NCBI GenBank assembly: GCA_008011715.2
Contig: CP136508.1
Location: 2,666,001-2,730,000 of the forward strand
DNA length: 64,000 nucleotides
Reading direction: 5' to 3'
From: [Empedobacter] haloabium
Lineage (GTDB): Bacteria; Pseudomonadota; Gammaproteobacteria; Burkholderiales; Burkholderiaceae_D
Positions 8,471 to 18,169 of the stretch are shown piece by piece. The position numbers and the translations under genes were made by a program. Each line of letters begins with the position of its first letter. The first letter of the stretch is position 1. Below the pieces are notes generated by a model. It did no database searches. It was not told the origin of the DNA and saw only the letters and a program-made list of their open reading frames with translations.

Positions 8471-8934
8471 TGGACGCGCAACCGGTCCTGCTGGACACCA
8501 TCCCGGCACTGGAAGCGGTGGTCGGACGCGAGGTCGCGCTGTCGCGCTGGTTCACCATCGACCAGGCCCGCATCAGCGCCTTTGCCGACGTCACGGACGA
8601 CCACCAGTGGATCCACCTGGACGCCGAACGGGCCATGCGCGAGTCGCCCTACGGCGGCACGGTGGCGCACGGCTTCCTGACCATCGCGCTGCTGCCGGCA
8701 ATGCTGGCCAGCGCCGTCTCGCTGGGCACGGCGCGGCTGACGGTCAACTATGGCTGCAACAAGGTGCGCTTCCCGGCCGCGGTGCCGGCCGGCAGCCGCA
8801 TCCGGGGCCGCTTCACGTTGCAGGCGGTCGAGCCGCTGGCCGACTGCACCCAGCTGGTGTGGCTCGTCACGATGGAGAACGAGGCGGGCGGCAAGCCGGT
8901 CTGCGTGGCCGAATTCGTGATGCGGCGCTACTGA
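8470..8934 (+). CDS. MaoC-family hotdog enoyl-CoA hydratase
   Basis: 154 residues; ATG at 8470 shares its A with the preceding TGA. Single hotdog domain of the MaoC type: the hydratase-2 motif appears as FADVTDDHQWIHLD (about residues 37-50, with Asp and His as catalytic pair), followed by YGGTVAHGFLTIALL. The enzyme would hydrate the 2-enoyl-CoA produced by the two upstream dehydrogenases, giving an (R)-3-hydroxyacyl-CoA. Its position as last gene of a three-gene operon supports joint action in one degradative step pair. No thiolase or 3-hydroxyacyl dehydrogenase follows. Confidence 0.9.
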   Translation: MDAQPVLLDTIPALEAVVGREVALSRWFTIDQARISAFADVTDDHQWIHLDAERAMRESPYGGTVAHGFLTIALLPAMLASAVSLGTARLTVNYGCNKVRFPAAVPAGSRIRGRFTLQAVEPLADCTQLVWLVTMENEAGGKPVCVAEFVMRRY

Positions 8935-8964
8935 CGCGGTAGCGGTACAATCGCGGCGCCGCCC

Positions 8965-8991
8965 GGGGGCAGACCCGCCGGGTCTGACCCC
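8965..8991. repeat. GGGGTC-family palindrome between MaoC gene and bluB
   Basis: Arms GGGGGCAGACCC (8965-8976) and GGGTCTGACCCC (8980-8991) form a 12-position stem with one mismatch and a 3-base loop. It is nearly identical to the hairpin at 852-878. It ends 15 bases before the bluB start codon, in the place where a ribosome-binding site would normally be. Confidence 0.85.
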
Positions 8992-9006
8992 AGCCTTTCT
9001 CGACCG

Positions 9007-9663
9007 ATGCCCAACCCAAACGCCTACCCGCAAGCCGACATCGACGCCGTCTACCGTGCCATCCGCGAGCGCCGCGACGTGCGCCACTTCGCTCCCGGCG
9101 CCATCGCACCCGACCAACTGCAACGCTTCCTGGCCGCCGCCCACAACGGTCCTTCGGTGGGCCTGATGCAGCCGTGGCGCTTCCTGCGCGTCGTCGACCC
9201 TGGCCTGCGCCAGGCCATCCATGCCGAGATCGACGCCGAGCGCCTGCGCACGGCCGACGCCTTGGGGGAACGGGGTGGCGAATTCATGCGCCTGAAAGTG
9301 GAAGGCGTGCTGACCTGCGCCGAGGTGCTGGTGGTCGGCCTGATCGAACGGCGCGAAAAGTATATCTTCGGCCGCCGCACCATGCCGGAGATGGACCTGG
9401 CCTCGTGCGCCTGCGCGATCCAGAACTTCTGGCTGGCCGCGCGCGCCGAGGGCATCGGCGTCGGCTGGGTGTCGCTGTTCGACCCGGAACGGCTGCGCGC
9501 CCTGTGCGGCATGCCGGAGGGCAGCCAGCCCGTCGCGGTCCTGTGCGTCGGCCACGTCGCGTCGTTCTACCCGGCGCCGATGCTGGAACTGGAGGGCTGG
9601 GACAGGCGCCACGCGCTGGCCGACATCCTGTACCAGGACCGCTGGGGCGAGGCGCCGGCATAG
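9007..9663 (+). CDS. bluB: 5,6-dimethylbenzimidazole synthase BluB
   Basis: 218 residues. Nitroreductase-fold flavin enzyme of the BluB type: RERRDVRHFAPGAI (about 20-33) binds FMN phosphate, HNGPSVGLMQPWRF (about 47-60) is the BluB signature, and the GIGVGWVSLF segment (about 151-160) closes the flavin site. BluB cannibalises reduced FMN with oxygen to make the lower ligand of cobalamin, so the organism can make true B12 and this step is aerobic. It precedes the B12 riboswitch and therefore is probably not under its control. No Shine-Dalgarno sequence is visible before the ATG, and a palindromic repeat ends 15 bases upstream. Confidence 0.93.
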   Translation: MPNPNAYPQADIDAVYRAIRERRDVRHFAPGAIAPDQLQRFLAAAHNGPSVGLMQPWRFLRVVDPGLRQAIHAEIDAERLRTADALGERGGEFMRLKVEGVLTCAEVLVVGLIERREKYIFGRRTMPEMDLASCACAIQNFWLAARAEGIGVGWVSLFDPERLRALCGMPEGSQPVAVLCVGHVASFYPAPMLELEGWDRRHALADILYQDRWGEAPA

Positions 9664-9724
9664 CCTTTCAGCCATCATTTTGTTGCAATTGCTGCCAGCC
9701 CCACCTATACTGCGCGCGTAGTTC

Positions 9725-9940
9725 AGCTTCCGGTGGCGGCGCGCGCACGCGTGCCGCCTTAAATGGGAAGTCGGTGCCGCGCCCCACCAGGAGCGCCATC
9801 CCGACGCTGCCCCCGCAACGGTAAGCGAGCCAAGGTGCCGCCATACGCCACTGTGCCAGAGAGCATGGGAAGGCGCGGCATCCCGGCACGTCGTCGACGT
9901 GCCGCTCGCGAGCCCGGAAACCAGCCCGAAGCAGCAAGCG
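9725..9940 (+). promoter_or_regulatory. Cobalamin (adenosylcobalamin-type) riboswitch aptamer
   Basis: The 431-base gap between bluB and cbtB contains the conserved B12-riboswitch pieces in order: TTAAATGGGAAG followed by CGGTG near 9760, the CTGCCCCCGCAACGGTAAGC core at about 9808-9827, GCATGGGAAGGCG at about 9863, and the B12 box as AGCCCGGAAACCAGC at 9911-9925. It lies directly upstream of cbtB and the cobalamin operon, where it would turn expression down when cobalamin is plentiful. The outer helix boundaries are approximate. Confidence 0.92.
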
Positions 9941-9962
9941 CGTTTGTATCGCGGAGGGCGAT

Positions 9963-10024
9963 ACGGATGAGGAAAAGCACGCGATCCGCTGGTCTCCTGG
10001 CTGCACGCCACCCACCGCATCCGT
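9963..10024 (+). promoter_or_regulatory. Riboswitch expression platform with an antisense B12-box segment
   Basis: GCTGGTCTCCTGGCT at 9988-10002 is the exact reverse complement of the consensus B12 box AGCCAGGAGACCAGC and is complementary to the riboswitch's own B12 box (9911-9925) at 13 of 15 positions. It lies in the loop of a weaker outer stem, ACGGATG (9963-9969) with CATCCGT (10018-10024). Pairing with the B12 box would be exclusive with aptamer folding, so this is a candidate alternative (anti-aptamer) helix. From 10025 to the cbtB ribosome site nothing further was recognised. Confidence 0.6.
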
Positions 10025-10094
10025 CCCGTCTCCCCACCCATTCCTTCCCGAGCAACGCATTTCGTCGTTCCGATCCTGCCAAGGAGGAGTATCC

Positions 10095-10280
10095 ATGTCG
10101 CCTGTTACGTCCACTTCCGTCCACGCCACCCCGCTGGCCCTGAAGGACAAGCTGCTGCCAGCGCTGGGCGCGGCCGCCCTCGGCATCGTGCTGCTGTTCG
10201 GCGCCGGCTTCGCGCCGATGGAAGCGTTGCACAACGCCGCCCACGACAGCCGCCACTCGGCGGGCTTCCCGTGCCATTGA
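10095..10280 (+). CDS. cbtB: Cobalt transporter subunit CbtB
   Basis: 61 residues, ATG at 10095 preceded by AAGGAGG. One membrane helix (about residues 22-41, LLPALGAAALGIVLLFGAGF) and a conserved C-terminal His-rich tail, with histidines at HNAAHDSRHS and a final PCH. This is the standard size and architecture of CbtB, the small partner of CbtA in B12-regulated cobalt uptake. First gene after the riboswitch; its last ten bases overlap the CbtA start. Confidence 0.93.
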   Translation: MSPVTSTSVHATPLALKDKLLPALGAAALGIVLLFGAGFAPMEALHNAAHDSRHSAGFPCH

Positions 10281-11095
10281 GCCCGGCCGCCGCCGCGCCG
10301 GCGCGCAGGCCCGGCGTGTTCAACCGCATCGTCGCGACAGCGGCGGGCGCCGGTATCGTCGCGGGGCTCTTGCTGACGGGCGTCCAGCACCTGCAGGTGA
10401 CGCCGCTGATTCGCACCGCCGAGACCTACGAGGCGGCGGCGCAGGCCGCGCCGGCGGCCGCGCAGGCGCACGAACACGCCGACGAGCACGAACATGCCCA
10501 CGAACATGAGCATGCCGGCGCGCAGGAACACGAGCAGGCTGCCGCGTCGGCGCACGAGCATGGCGGAGAAGAGCACCGCCACGGCGGCTGGGAACCGGCC
10601 CCGGGCGGCGAGCGCCTGTTCTACACGATACTGGCCAATATCAGCATGGCCGTCGGCTATGCGCTGCTGCTGGCGGCCGCGCTGACCCTGCGCGGCAAGC
10701 CGGTCGACTGGCGCGGCGGCCTGCTGTGGGGCGGCGCCGCCTACCTGGTGTTCTTTGTCGCGCCTGCGCTGGGCCTGCCGCCGGAACTGCCCGGCACCGA
10801 GGCGGCGCCCGTGGTTGCCCGCCAGAGCTGGTGGATCGCCACGGCCGGCGCCACCGCCGCCGCGCTGGCATTGCTGGCCTGGGGCCGGCATTGGGGGCTG
10901 AAAGTGGCCGCGCTGGCATTGGTGGTCACGCCGCACTTGGTGGGCGCACCGCAACCTGCCGTGCATGGCGCCGTCGCGCCGGCGGCACTGGCGCGTGAGT
11001 TCATCGTCGCCAGCGCCGTGGCCAATGCCGCGTTCTGGCTGGCGCTGGGTGCGCTGACGGGCTGGCTGCACGCGCGCCTGGATCGTACCAACTGA
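10271..11095 (+). CDS. cbtA: Cobalt transporter CbtA with a His-rich loop
   Basis: 274 residues from GTG at 10271, overlapping cbtB by ten bases; TTG at 10277 is an alternative start. The family's five-helix pattern is visible: a first helix (about 17-38), then an extramembrane loop with about 14 His mixed with Glu/Ala (about residues 56-105), then further helices (for example TILANISMAVGYALLLAAAL, SWWIATAGATAAALALLAWG). CbtA imports cobalt for corrin synthesis, and the His/Glu loop could capture the metal. Long His loops are common in CbtA but this one is unusually acidic. Control by the upstream riboswitch is expected. Confidence 0.92.
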   Translation: MPLSPAAAAPARRPGVFNRIVATAAGAGIVAGLLLTGVQHLQVTPLIRTAETYEAAAQAAPAAAQAHEHADEHEHAHEHEHAGAQEHEQAAASAHEHGGEEHRHGGWEPAPGGERLFYTILANISMAVGYALLLAAALTLRGKPVDWRGGLLWGGAAYLVFFVAPALGLPPELPGTEAAPVVARQSWWIATAGATAAALALLAWGRHWGLKVAALALVVTPHLVGAPQPAVHGAVAPAALAREFIVASAVANAAFWLALGALTGWLHARLDRTN

Positions 11096-11112
11096 GCCGC
11101 ATCGATCAAGTC

Positions 11113-11445
11113 ATGCGCACCCACGACCGCCACGTCTTCATGTGTGTCGGCCCTCGCTGCACCAGCACCGAGGGCCGCGCCCAGGCCGTGTTCGAGCGCA
11201 TGGGCGAGATGATCGATGCCCGGCCCGAACTGGCGGTCAAGCGTACCCGCACCCACTGCATGGTCGCTTGCAAGTTCGAAGGGCCCGTGCTGGTCGTCTA
11301 TCCGGAAGGGACCTGGTACCAGCGCGTCGACGAAGCGGCGGCCGCGCGCATCGTCGACGAGCACCTGGCGGGCGGGCGCGAAGTGGCCGACCTGATCTTC
11401 CATCGCCTGGGCCACGGCGACACTTGCGAGCCGCAACCGAAATGA
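11113..11445 (+). CDS. Thioredoxin-like 2Fe-2S ferredoxin of the cobalamin locus
   Basis: 110 residues, ATG at 11113. Four cysteines in the spacing of a thioredoxin-fold 2Fe-2S protein are visible: CVGPRC near residues 11-16 and CMVAC near residues 49-53. It ends in ATGA shared with cobN, so the two are translationally coupled. Proteins of this type often accompany CobN and CbiX genes and are presumed to supply electrons or an iron-sulfur cluster during corrin synthesis, but the exact partner is not established. No membrane segment or signal peptide is seen. Confidence 0.85.
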   Translation: MRTHDRHVFMCVGPRCTSTEGRAQAVFERMGEMIDARPELAVKRTRTHCMVACKFEGPVLVVYPEGTWYQRVDEAAAARIVDEHLAGGREVADLIFHRLGHGDTCEPQPK

Positions 11446-12360
11446 TGAATCAACTGCCCCGCATCGCGCTGCTGACGCACGCATCCAACGACCTCACCGT
11501 GCTGCACCACGCGTGCGCCCAGCTGCCGGCCGGCTTCGGTCCGGTGGCCGGCGTCAACCTGCAGGAGCGGGGCGAGGGCACGCCGGCGCTGGCTACCCTG
11601 CTGGACGGCGAGCTGCGCAGTGCCCGCGTCATCGTCGTGCGGGTGCTGGGCCGCCTGGGCGGCGTGCCGGGCTTCGCCGAGCTGGCCGAGGCGGCGCGCC
11701 GCCAGGGGCGCCACCTGCTGGTGGTCAGCGGCACCGGCGAACCCGATCCGGAGCTGGCCGCGGTATCCACCGTGGGTGCCGGCGTCACGCAAATGGCGCT
11801 GGCCTATTTCCAGGCCGGCGGCGGCGCCAACCTGGCGCAGCTGCTGCGCTATCTGTCCGACCACCTGCTCTTGACCGGCCACGGCTTCGAGCCGGCGCAG
11901 CCGCTGCCGGAACACGGCATCCACCATCCCGACCTGGCGGCGGACGCCACGCTGGCCGACTGGCTCGCGCTGCGCGATCCGGCACGGCCGGCGGTCGGCA
12001 TCGTGTTCTACCGTGCCCACTGGATGAGCGGGAACACGCGTTTCGTCGACGCGCTGCAGGCCGCGCTGGAGGCGCGCGGGCTGGACGTGCTGCCCGTGTT
12101 CTACTTCCTCGCTGCGCGCCGCCGACGGCGCCGCCATGCCTGCCGCGCTGCGCTATTTCGGCGACGGCGAGACGGCCCACGTCGATGTGCTGATCAACAC
12201 GACCTCGTTCGCGATGGGCGAAATCACGCCGGGCGGCCCGACGCCGGCCGGCTGGTCGGTCGGGGTGCTGGAGACGCTGGACGTGCCGGTGCTGCAGGCC
12301 ATCACCAGCGGCATGACCCTGCCGCAGTGGCAGCAGTCGGCGCGCGGCCTGAATCCCCTG

Positions 12361-12395
<35 letters not shown>

Positions 12396-13428
12396 CGGCC
12401 GCCTGATCACGGTGCCGCTGTCGTTCAAGGAGCGCGCCGCCGGCCTGCCGGGCGAAGCGGTCGAGTATGCGCCGCTGGCCGACCGCGCCGCCCGCATTGC
12501 CGGCATCGCGGCGCGCTGGGCGCGCCTGAGACGGCTGCCGAACCAGGCCAAGCGCGTCGCCTTCATGTTCACCAATTCCAGCAGCAAGGCGGCGCAGATC
12601 GGCAATGCCGTCGGCCTGGACGCGCCGGCCTCGCTGATGCGCATCCTGCAGGCGCTGGTGGAGGCGGGCTACGACATCCGCGACCTGCCGCCCGACGGCA
12701 CCACCTTGATCCACGACCTGGTGGCGCGCTGCTCGTACGACAACCTGCACGTGACGGAGCAGCAGCTGGCGCAGGCCGCCGGCCGCGTGTCGGCCACGCG
12801 CTATGGCGAGTGGTTCGCCGAGCTGCCGCCGGCCTTGCGGGAGAAAATGCTGGCGCAATGGGGCGCGCCACCTGGTGAAGCCTACGTGCACGACGGCCAC
12901 CTGGCGCTGGCCGGCATCGAACTGGGCAACGCCTTCGTCGCGCTGCAGCCGCCGCGCGGCTACGGCATGGATCCGGACGCGATCTACCACCAGCCCGACC
13001 TGCCGCCCACCCACCATTACTATGCGCTGTATCGCTGGCTGCGCGACGAGTGGCACGCGGACGCCATCGTCCACGTCGGCAAGCACGGCACGATGGAGTG
13101 GTTGCCGGGGAAGGGCGTCGGCCTGTCGGAGGAATGCTTCCCGGACGCGCTGCTGGGCGACCTGCCGCTGTTCTACCCGTTCATCATCAACGACCCGGGC
13201 GAGGGCTCGCAGGCCAAGCGCCGCGCCCACGCCGTCGTGGTGGACCACCTGACGCCGCCGATGACGACGGCCGACACCTACGGCGCGCTGGCGCAGCTGA
13301 CGCAGCTGGTGGACGAGTACTACCAGGTCGAGGTGCTGGACCCGGCCAAGCTGCCGTTGCTGCAGCAGCAGATCTGGGAGCTGGTCAAGCAGACCAACCT
13401 GGATGCCGACATGCGCATGCGGCTGCTC

Positions 13429-13563
13429 CACCATGACCACGATCACGACCACGATCATGACCATGACCATGACCACGGGCATGGTCATGCGCACGGTCAC
13501 CACGATCATGACCACGGCCATCATCACCACCATGACCACCACCATGACCACGAGCATGACCAC
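13429..13563 (+). repeat. His-Asp repeat tract inside cobN
   Basis: Forty-five consecutive codons, mostly alternating CAY and GAY, encode 27 histidines with Asp, Gly, Glu and Ala between them. At DNA level it is an imperfect hexanucleotide repeat (CATGAC/CACGAT). It sits in frame within the CobN middle region between a conserved helix ending in MRMRLL and a conserved segment starting [16 protein letters not shown], so it looks like an inserted metal-binding loop rather than a misread. Confidence 0.85.
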
Positions 13564-13989
13564 GACGGCGCACTGCCGGCGGCGCTGGCCGAGATGGGCG
13601 GCTCCGATGTCGCCCACCTGATCGAGGACCTGGACGGCTACCTGTGCGAGCTGGGTTCGGCGCAGATCCGCGATGGCCTGCACGTGCTGGGCCGCTGCCC
13701 GGACGACGCGCAGATGCCGGACATGCTGGCCGCGCTGACCCGCCTGCCGAACCAGGACGTGCCGGGCCTGCAGGCTGCCGTCGCCCAGCTGTTCGGCCTG
13801 ACGGTGGACATGCTGCTGGCAACCGGTGCGGGCCGCATCAACGCGGCACCAGCGCTGGCCAGGCTGGCCGGCCGTGCCGTCGTCTCGCGCGCCAATGCGC
13901 TGGAAGCGGTGGACCTGCTGTGCCGCCGCGTGTTCGAGGAACTGGGGCAGGCTGCTTACGCACCGGAGGCCATCGACGCGGTGCTGGAC

Positions 13990-14005
13990 CTGTCTCTTAT
14001 ACACA
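13990..14005. other. Tn5/Nextera mosaic-end sequence, likely library adapter artefact
   Basis: CTGTCTCTTATACACA here is a 16-base exact match to the transposase mosaic end used in tagmentation libraries (its last three bases, TCT, are absent). It is AT-rich inside a very GC-rich gene. Sixteen bases shift the frame by +1, which is exactly the shift seen between the flanking cobN segments. Deleting it joins AVLD directly to LDDGDSAAP in frame. No transposase, second mosaic end or 9-base target duplication is present, so a natural IS50 insertion is unlikely. Confidence 0.93.
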
Positions 14006-15561
14006 CTGGATGACGGCGACAGCGCCGCGCCACGCCTCCAGCCCGCCGCCCGCGCCAAGGCGAGCGTCGTCACGCAGCTGGGGCGGCCGCGCGCCAAGCC
14101 GGCCGCTGTCGCCGCGGCCAGGCCGGTTGCGGCCGGCCCGGCCCGTTTCGACGAACTGCGCCGCGTACTGGACTTCGCCTGCCGCGAACTGGTGCCGAAG
14201 CTGCGCCGCGCCAGCGACGAAATCGACAACTTGGTGGCCGGCCTGGCCGGGCGCTACGTGCCGGCCGGTCCCAGCGGCTCGCCCACGCGCGGCATGGCGC
14301 ACATCCTGCCGACCGGGCGCAATTTCTACTCCGTCGATCCGCGCAGCGTGCCGTCGCAATCGGCCTGGCGCGTCGGCCAGCAGCTGGCACGCGAGGTGCT
14401 GGAACGCTACCGCCGCGAGACCGGCGACTGGCCGGAAAGCGTGGCGGTCAGCGTGTGGGGCACCAGCGCGATGCGCACGCACGGCGACGACGTGGCGCAG
14501 ATCCTGGCGCTGCTGGGCGTGCGCCCGGTGTGGCGCCACGAGAGCCGGCAGGTGTGCGGGATCGAAGTGGTGCCGCTGGCGGAGCTGGGCCGCCCCCGTA
14601 TCGACGTGACGACCCGCATCAGCGGGTTCTTCCGCGACGCCTTCCCGCAGTTGATCGAGCTGGTGGACGACGCCGTCCAGCAAGTGATCCGCCTGGACGA
14701 GCCGGCGACGGATAACTACGTGCGCAAGCACTACCTGGCCGAGCTGGCGCAGGGCATCGGCGCGGGCCTGGACGAACCCGAGGCGGCACGCCGCGCCGGC
14801 TACCGCGTGTTCGGTGCGAAGCCGGGCAGCTACGGCGCCGGCATCCTGCCGCTGGTCCAGCAGCGCAACTGGGAGGGCGACGCCGACTTCGCCGAGGCCT
14901 ACGTCAACTGGGGCGGTTATGCCTACGGGCGCGGCAGCCAGGGCACCGACCAGCGCGAAGCCTTCCGTACCCGGCTGGCCGGCGTGCAGGTCGCGCTGCA
15001 CAACCAGGACAACCGCGAGCACGACATCTTCGACAGCGACGACTACCTGCAATTCCACGGCGGCATGATCGCGACGATCCGTGCCCTGTCGGGCCAGCAG
15101 CCGCGCCATTATTTCGGCGACAGCCATGATCCGTCGCGCGCTCAGGTGCGCGACCTGAAGGAGGAAACGTTGCGGGTATTCCGCTCGCGCGTCGTCAACC
15201 CGAAATGGCTGGCCAGCATCCAGCGCCATGGCTACAAGGGCGGGCTGGAGCTGACGGCCACCGTCGATTACCTGTTCGGCTACGACGCCACGGCGCAGGT
15301 GATGGACGACTGGATGTACGAGGACGTGGCGCAGTCGTACGCGTTCGACCCCGAGATGCAGCGCTTCCTGCAGGAGGCCAATCCGTGGGCGCAGAACGCC
15401 ATCACCGAGCGCCTGCTGGAAGCGGCCGGCCGCGGCATGTGGGCCGAGCCGAAGCCGGAGACGCTGGAGCGCCTGCGCCAGTTGTACCTGGACAGCGAAG
15501 CGCTGCTGGAAGCGCGCGGCGAAACGGCGCGCGGCAGCTGAAGGACCGGATTGGAACAACG

Positions 15562-17454
15562 ATGAGCACTCCCATTTTCCCGTTTGCCGCCATCGTCGGC
15601 CAGCAGCAGCTGCGCGCCGCGCTGATGCTGTGCGCCGTCGATCCATCGATTGGCGGTGTGCTGATCCGCGGCGACAAGGGCACGGCCAAGAGTACCGCCG
15701 CGCGCGCACTGGCCGCCGTGCTGCCGGCCATCGATCGTACGCCGGGCTGCGCCTTCAATTGCCCGCCCGGCAAGGCGTGCGAGCACTGCGCCGTGTGCGC
15801 ATCCGGTGCGCCGGTGCCGTCGCCCGTGCCGTTCGTCACCTTGCCGCTGGGTGCCACGGAAGACCGCGTGCTGGGCAGCCTGGATATCGGCCAGGCCCTG
15901 CAGGGCGGCGGGCGCACCTTCCAGCCCGGACTGCTGGCCGGCGCACACCGGGGGCTGCTGTACATCGACGAAGTCAACCTGCTGGCCGATCACCTGGTGG
16001 ACGTGCTGCTGGACGTGGCCGCGATGGGTGTCAACAGCGTGCAGCGCGAGGGCCTGGCTGTCGCGCACCCGGCCCGCTTCACCCTGGTCGGCACGATGAA
16101 CCTGGAAGAGGGCGACCTGCGCCCGCAATTGCTGGACCGCTTCGGCCTGATGGTCGAGGTGACGGCGCCGCGCGACAAGGCCGAGCGGGCCGAGGTGGTG
16201 CGCCGCCGCATCGCCTTCGAGGCCGATCCGGCCGGCTTCACGGCGCGCTGGCACGAGGAGCAGGAAGCGCTGCGCGCGCGCCTGGCCGCGGCGCAGGCGC
16301 TGCTGCCGCAGGTGCGGCTGGACGACGCGATGCTGGACCTGATCAGCCATCTGTGCTGCGAGTTCGACGTGGCCAGCCTGCGTGCGGACATCGTGCTGCA
16401 CAAGACCGCGCGCGCGCTCGCCGCGCTGGACGGCCGCAGCGAAGTCACGCCGGCCGACCTGCGCGCAGCAAGCCAGCTGGTGCTGCCGCACCGGCGCCGC
16501 CGCAAGCCGTTCGAACAGCCGGGCCTGGACGACGATAAACTGGACCAGCTGTTGCGCGACGCGATGCCGCCTGCACCGCCCGAGAATGACGCCGGCACGG
16601 AGGGCGACGACGATCAGGCAGCGCCGCAGGGCGGCGAAGAGGAGCAGGTGTTCGCGGCCACGGCCAGCGGTGCCGCGCCGCGCATTGCCGTCGAGGCGGA
16701 CGCCGCGTTTGGCGCCGCCGGCCGGCGCAGTGCCGTCGACCGGGCGCCGCGCGGCCACGCGCTGCGTGCCGTGCCAAACGAGCAGCCGAGCGCCATCGCC
16801 ATCGGCGCCACCCTGCGCAGTGCCGCGCTGCGCGGCGGCACGAACGTCACGCGCGCCGACCTGCACCAGCAGGTGCGGGCCGGCACCAGCGCCAACCTGA
16901 TCCTGTTCGTCGTCGACGCTTCCGGCTCGATGGCGGCGCAGCGGCGCATGGAGGCGCTCAAGGGCGCCGTGCTGAACCTGCTGACGGATGCCTACCAGCG
17001 GCGCGACCAGGTTGCGGTCGTCGCGTTTCGCGGCCAGCAGGCCGAGTTGCTGCTGGCGCCCACGCGCAGCGTGGACCTGGCCGAGCAGCGCCTGCGCGAG
17101 CTGCCCACGGGCGGCCGCACGCCGCTGCCGCATGCGTTGCAACTGGCGCTGGAAGCGCTGGCGCGCGCCGACGCGGGCGGCACGCCGTTGCCGCCGCTGC
17201 TGGTCGTGCTGACGGATGGCCGCGCCAACGTGCCCTTGGCCGCCGGCGGCGACCCGTGGCGCGAGGCGCTGGCGCTGGCGCAGGAACTGGCGGCACGCCG
17301 CACGCCGGCGCTGGTGATCGACACGGAACAGGGCTATCTGCGGCTGGGCCGCGCGGCCCAGCTGGCCGAGGCGCTGGGCGCCGACTGCCTGACCCTGGAA
17401 GAGCTGTCGGCCGACAGCCTGGCCTTGACGGTGCGTGCGCGCCTGGCACAATAA
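15562..17454 (+). CDS. Fused ChlI-ChlD (AAA+ and von Willebrand A) cobaltochelatase subunit
   Basis: 630 residues, ATG at 15562. The N-terminal AAA+ module has Walker A GDKGTAKS (37-44), Walker [11 protein letters not shown] (about 134-143) and a five-Cys insert ([13 protein letters not shown]; about 63-79). An acidic linker (about 330-370) leads to a vWA domain with the MIDAS motif DASGS near 452 and T/D positions in LTDGRAN near 552. It is the ATPase/D-type partner of CobN and does the work of CobS and CobT in classical aerobic systems. It resembles magnesium-chelatase BchI+BchD in one chain. It follows cobN by 20 bases, so the two are probably made together. Confidence 0.92.
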   Translation: MSTPIFPFAAIVGQQQLRAALMLCAVDPSIGGVLIRGDKGTAKSTAARALAAVLPAIDRTPGCAFNCPPGKACEHCAVCASGAPVPSPVPFVTLPLGATEDRVLGSLDIGQALQGGGRTFQPGLLAGAHRGLLYIDEVNLLADHLVDVLLDVAAMGVNSVQREGLAVAHPARFTLVGTMNLEEGDLRPQLLDRFGLMVEVTAPRDKAERAEVVRRRIAFEADPAGFTARWHEEQEALRARLAAAQALLPQVRLDDAMLDLISHLCCEFDVASLRADIVLHKTARALAALDGRSEVTPADLRAASQLVLPHRRRRKPFEQPGLDDDKLDQLLRDAMPPAPPENDAGTEGDDDQAAPQGGEEEQVFAATASGAAPRIAVEADAAFGAAGRRSAVDRAPRGHALRAVPNEQPSAIAIGATLRSAALRGGTNVTRADLHQQVRAGTSANLILFVVDASGSMAAQRRMEALKGAVLNLLTDAYQRRDQVAVVAFRGQQAELLLAPTRSVDLAEQRLRELPTGGRTPLPHALQLALEALARADAGGTPLPPLLVVLTDGRANVPLAAGGDPWREALALAQELAARRTPALVIDTEQGYLRLGRAAQLAEALGADCLTLEELSADSLALTVRARLAQ

Positions 17455-17470
17455 AACAATTGGAGTTGCA

Positions 17471-18169
17471 ATGATCGTATGTATCGGCGCGGGACCCGGC
17501 GACACGGGCTACCTGACGCAACGGGGCGCGGACCTGATCCGCAATGCGGACGTGGTGGCGGGCTTCGATGCCGTGCTGAACGTGGTGCGCGAGCTGATTC
17601 CCGCCAACGCGCAGGTGATCGGCATGGGTTACCGCGACCAGGTCGCGCAGCTGGACAAGGTGGCGGTCGAACACCATGCCGGCAAGCGTTGCGTGGTCGT
17701 GTTCATGGGTGACATCCATTTCAGCGGCTTCCAGTACCTGGAGCGGGTCGAGCGCGCCTGCGGCCATCCGGTCGAATCGCTGCCCGGCATCTCGTCGGCG
17801 CAGATCCTCGCTTCGCGCGCGCGCGTGTGCTTCGACGAGACCACCTTCATCACCTTCCATCGCCGCGGCGACCTGGCGCCGTTCAAGCGCCACCTGGTGC
17901 GCGTGCTGGAAGACCAGCGCAATGCCATCGTCATCCCGTGCCCATGGGACGAGGCCCGTTCGTTCATGCCTTGGCATATCGCCGCCTACCTGATGGAGCA
18001 GGGCATCCCGGCCCATCACCCGGTCGAGGTATGGGAAAACCTGACACGCGGCGAAGCGGAGTGGCACGGCACGCTGGCCGAGTGCGCGCAGCACCGCTGC
18101 TCGGACATGAGCATCATGCTGATCCGCACCTTGGCGCCGATGGCCAGCCAGATCGAGCCGGCGCCATGA
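17471..18169 (+). CDS. cbiE: Cobalt-precorrin-7 C5-methyltransferase CbiE
   Basis: 232 residues, ATG at 17471 with GGAG upstream. SAM-dependent tetrapyrrole methyltransferase fold: [14 protein letters not shown] (about 6-19), a central [12 protein letters not shown] segment, [14 protein letters not shown] (about 99-112), and [19 protein letters not shown] near the C-terminus, which fits CbiE/CobL-N. The enzyme methylates C5. No CbiT-like C15 methyltransferase/decarboxylase domain is fused or follows here, so that step must be encoded elsewhere. ATGA overlap with the next gene. Confidence 0.87.
   Translation: MIVCIGAGPGDTGYLTQRGADLIRNADVVAGFDAVLNVVRELIPANAQVIGMGYRDQVAQLDKVAVEHHAGKRCVVVFMGDIHFSGFQYLERVERACGHPVESLPGISSAQILASRARVCFDETTFITFHRRGDLAPFKRHLVRVLEDQRNAIVIPCPWDEARSFMPWHIAAYLMEQGIPAHHPVEVWENLTRGEAEWHGTLAECAQHRCSDMSIMLIRTLAPMASQIEPAP

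Noticed and set aside
9763..10143. Small protein-coding frame across the riboswitch
   Set aside because: It overlaps conserved aptamer segments, has a biased composition and no ribosome-binding site; the region is explained as RNA regulation.
13429..13563. CRISPR or simple tandem-repeat locus
   Set aside because: The hexamer pattern stays in frame with CobN and codes for His/Asp; there are no spacers of constant length.
13990..14005. Natural Tn5/IS50 insertion in cobN
   Set aside because: Only one 16-base end with no IS body, no 9-base duplication, and a net frame effect that disappears on removal; library adapter fits better.
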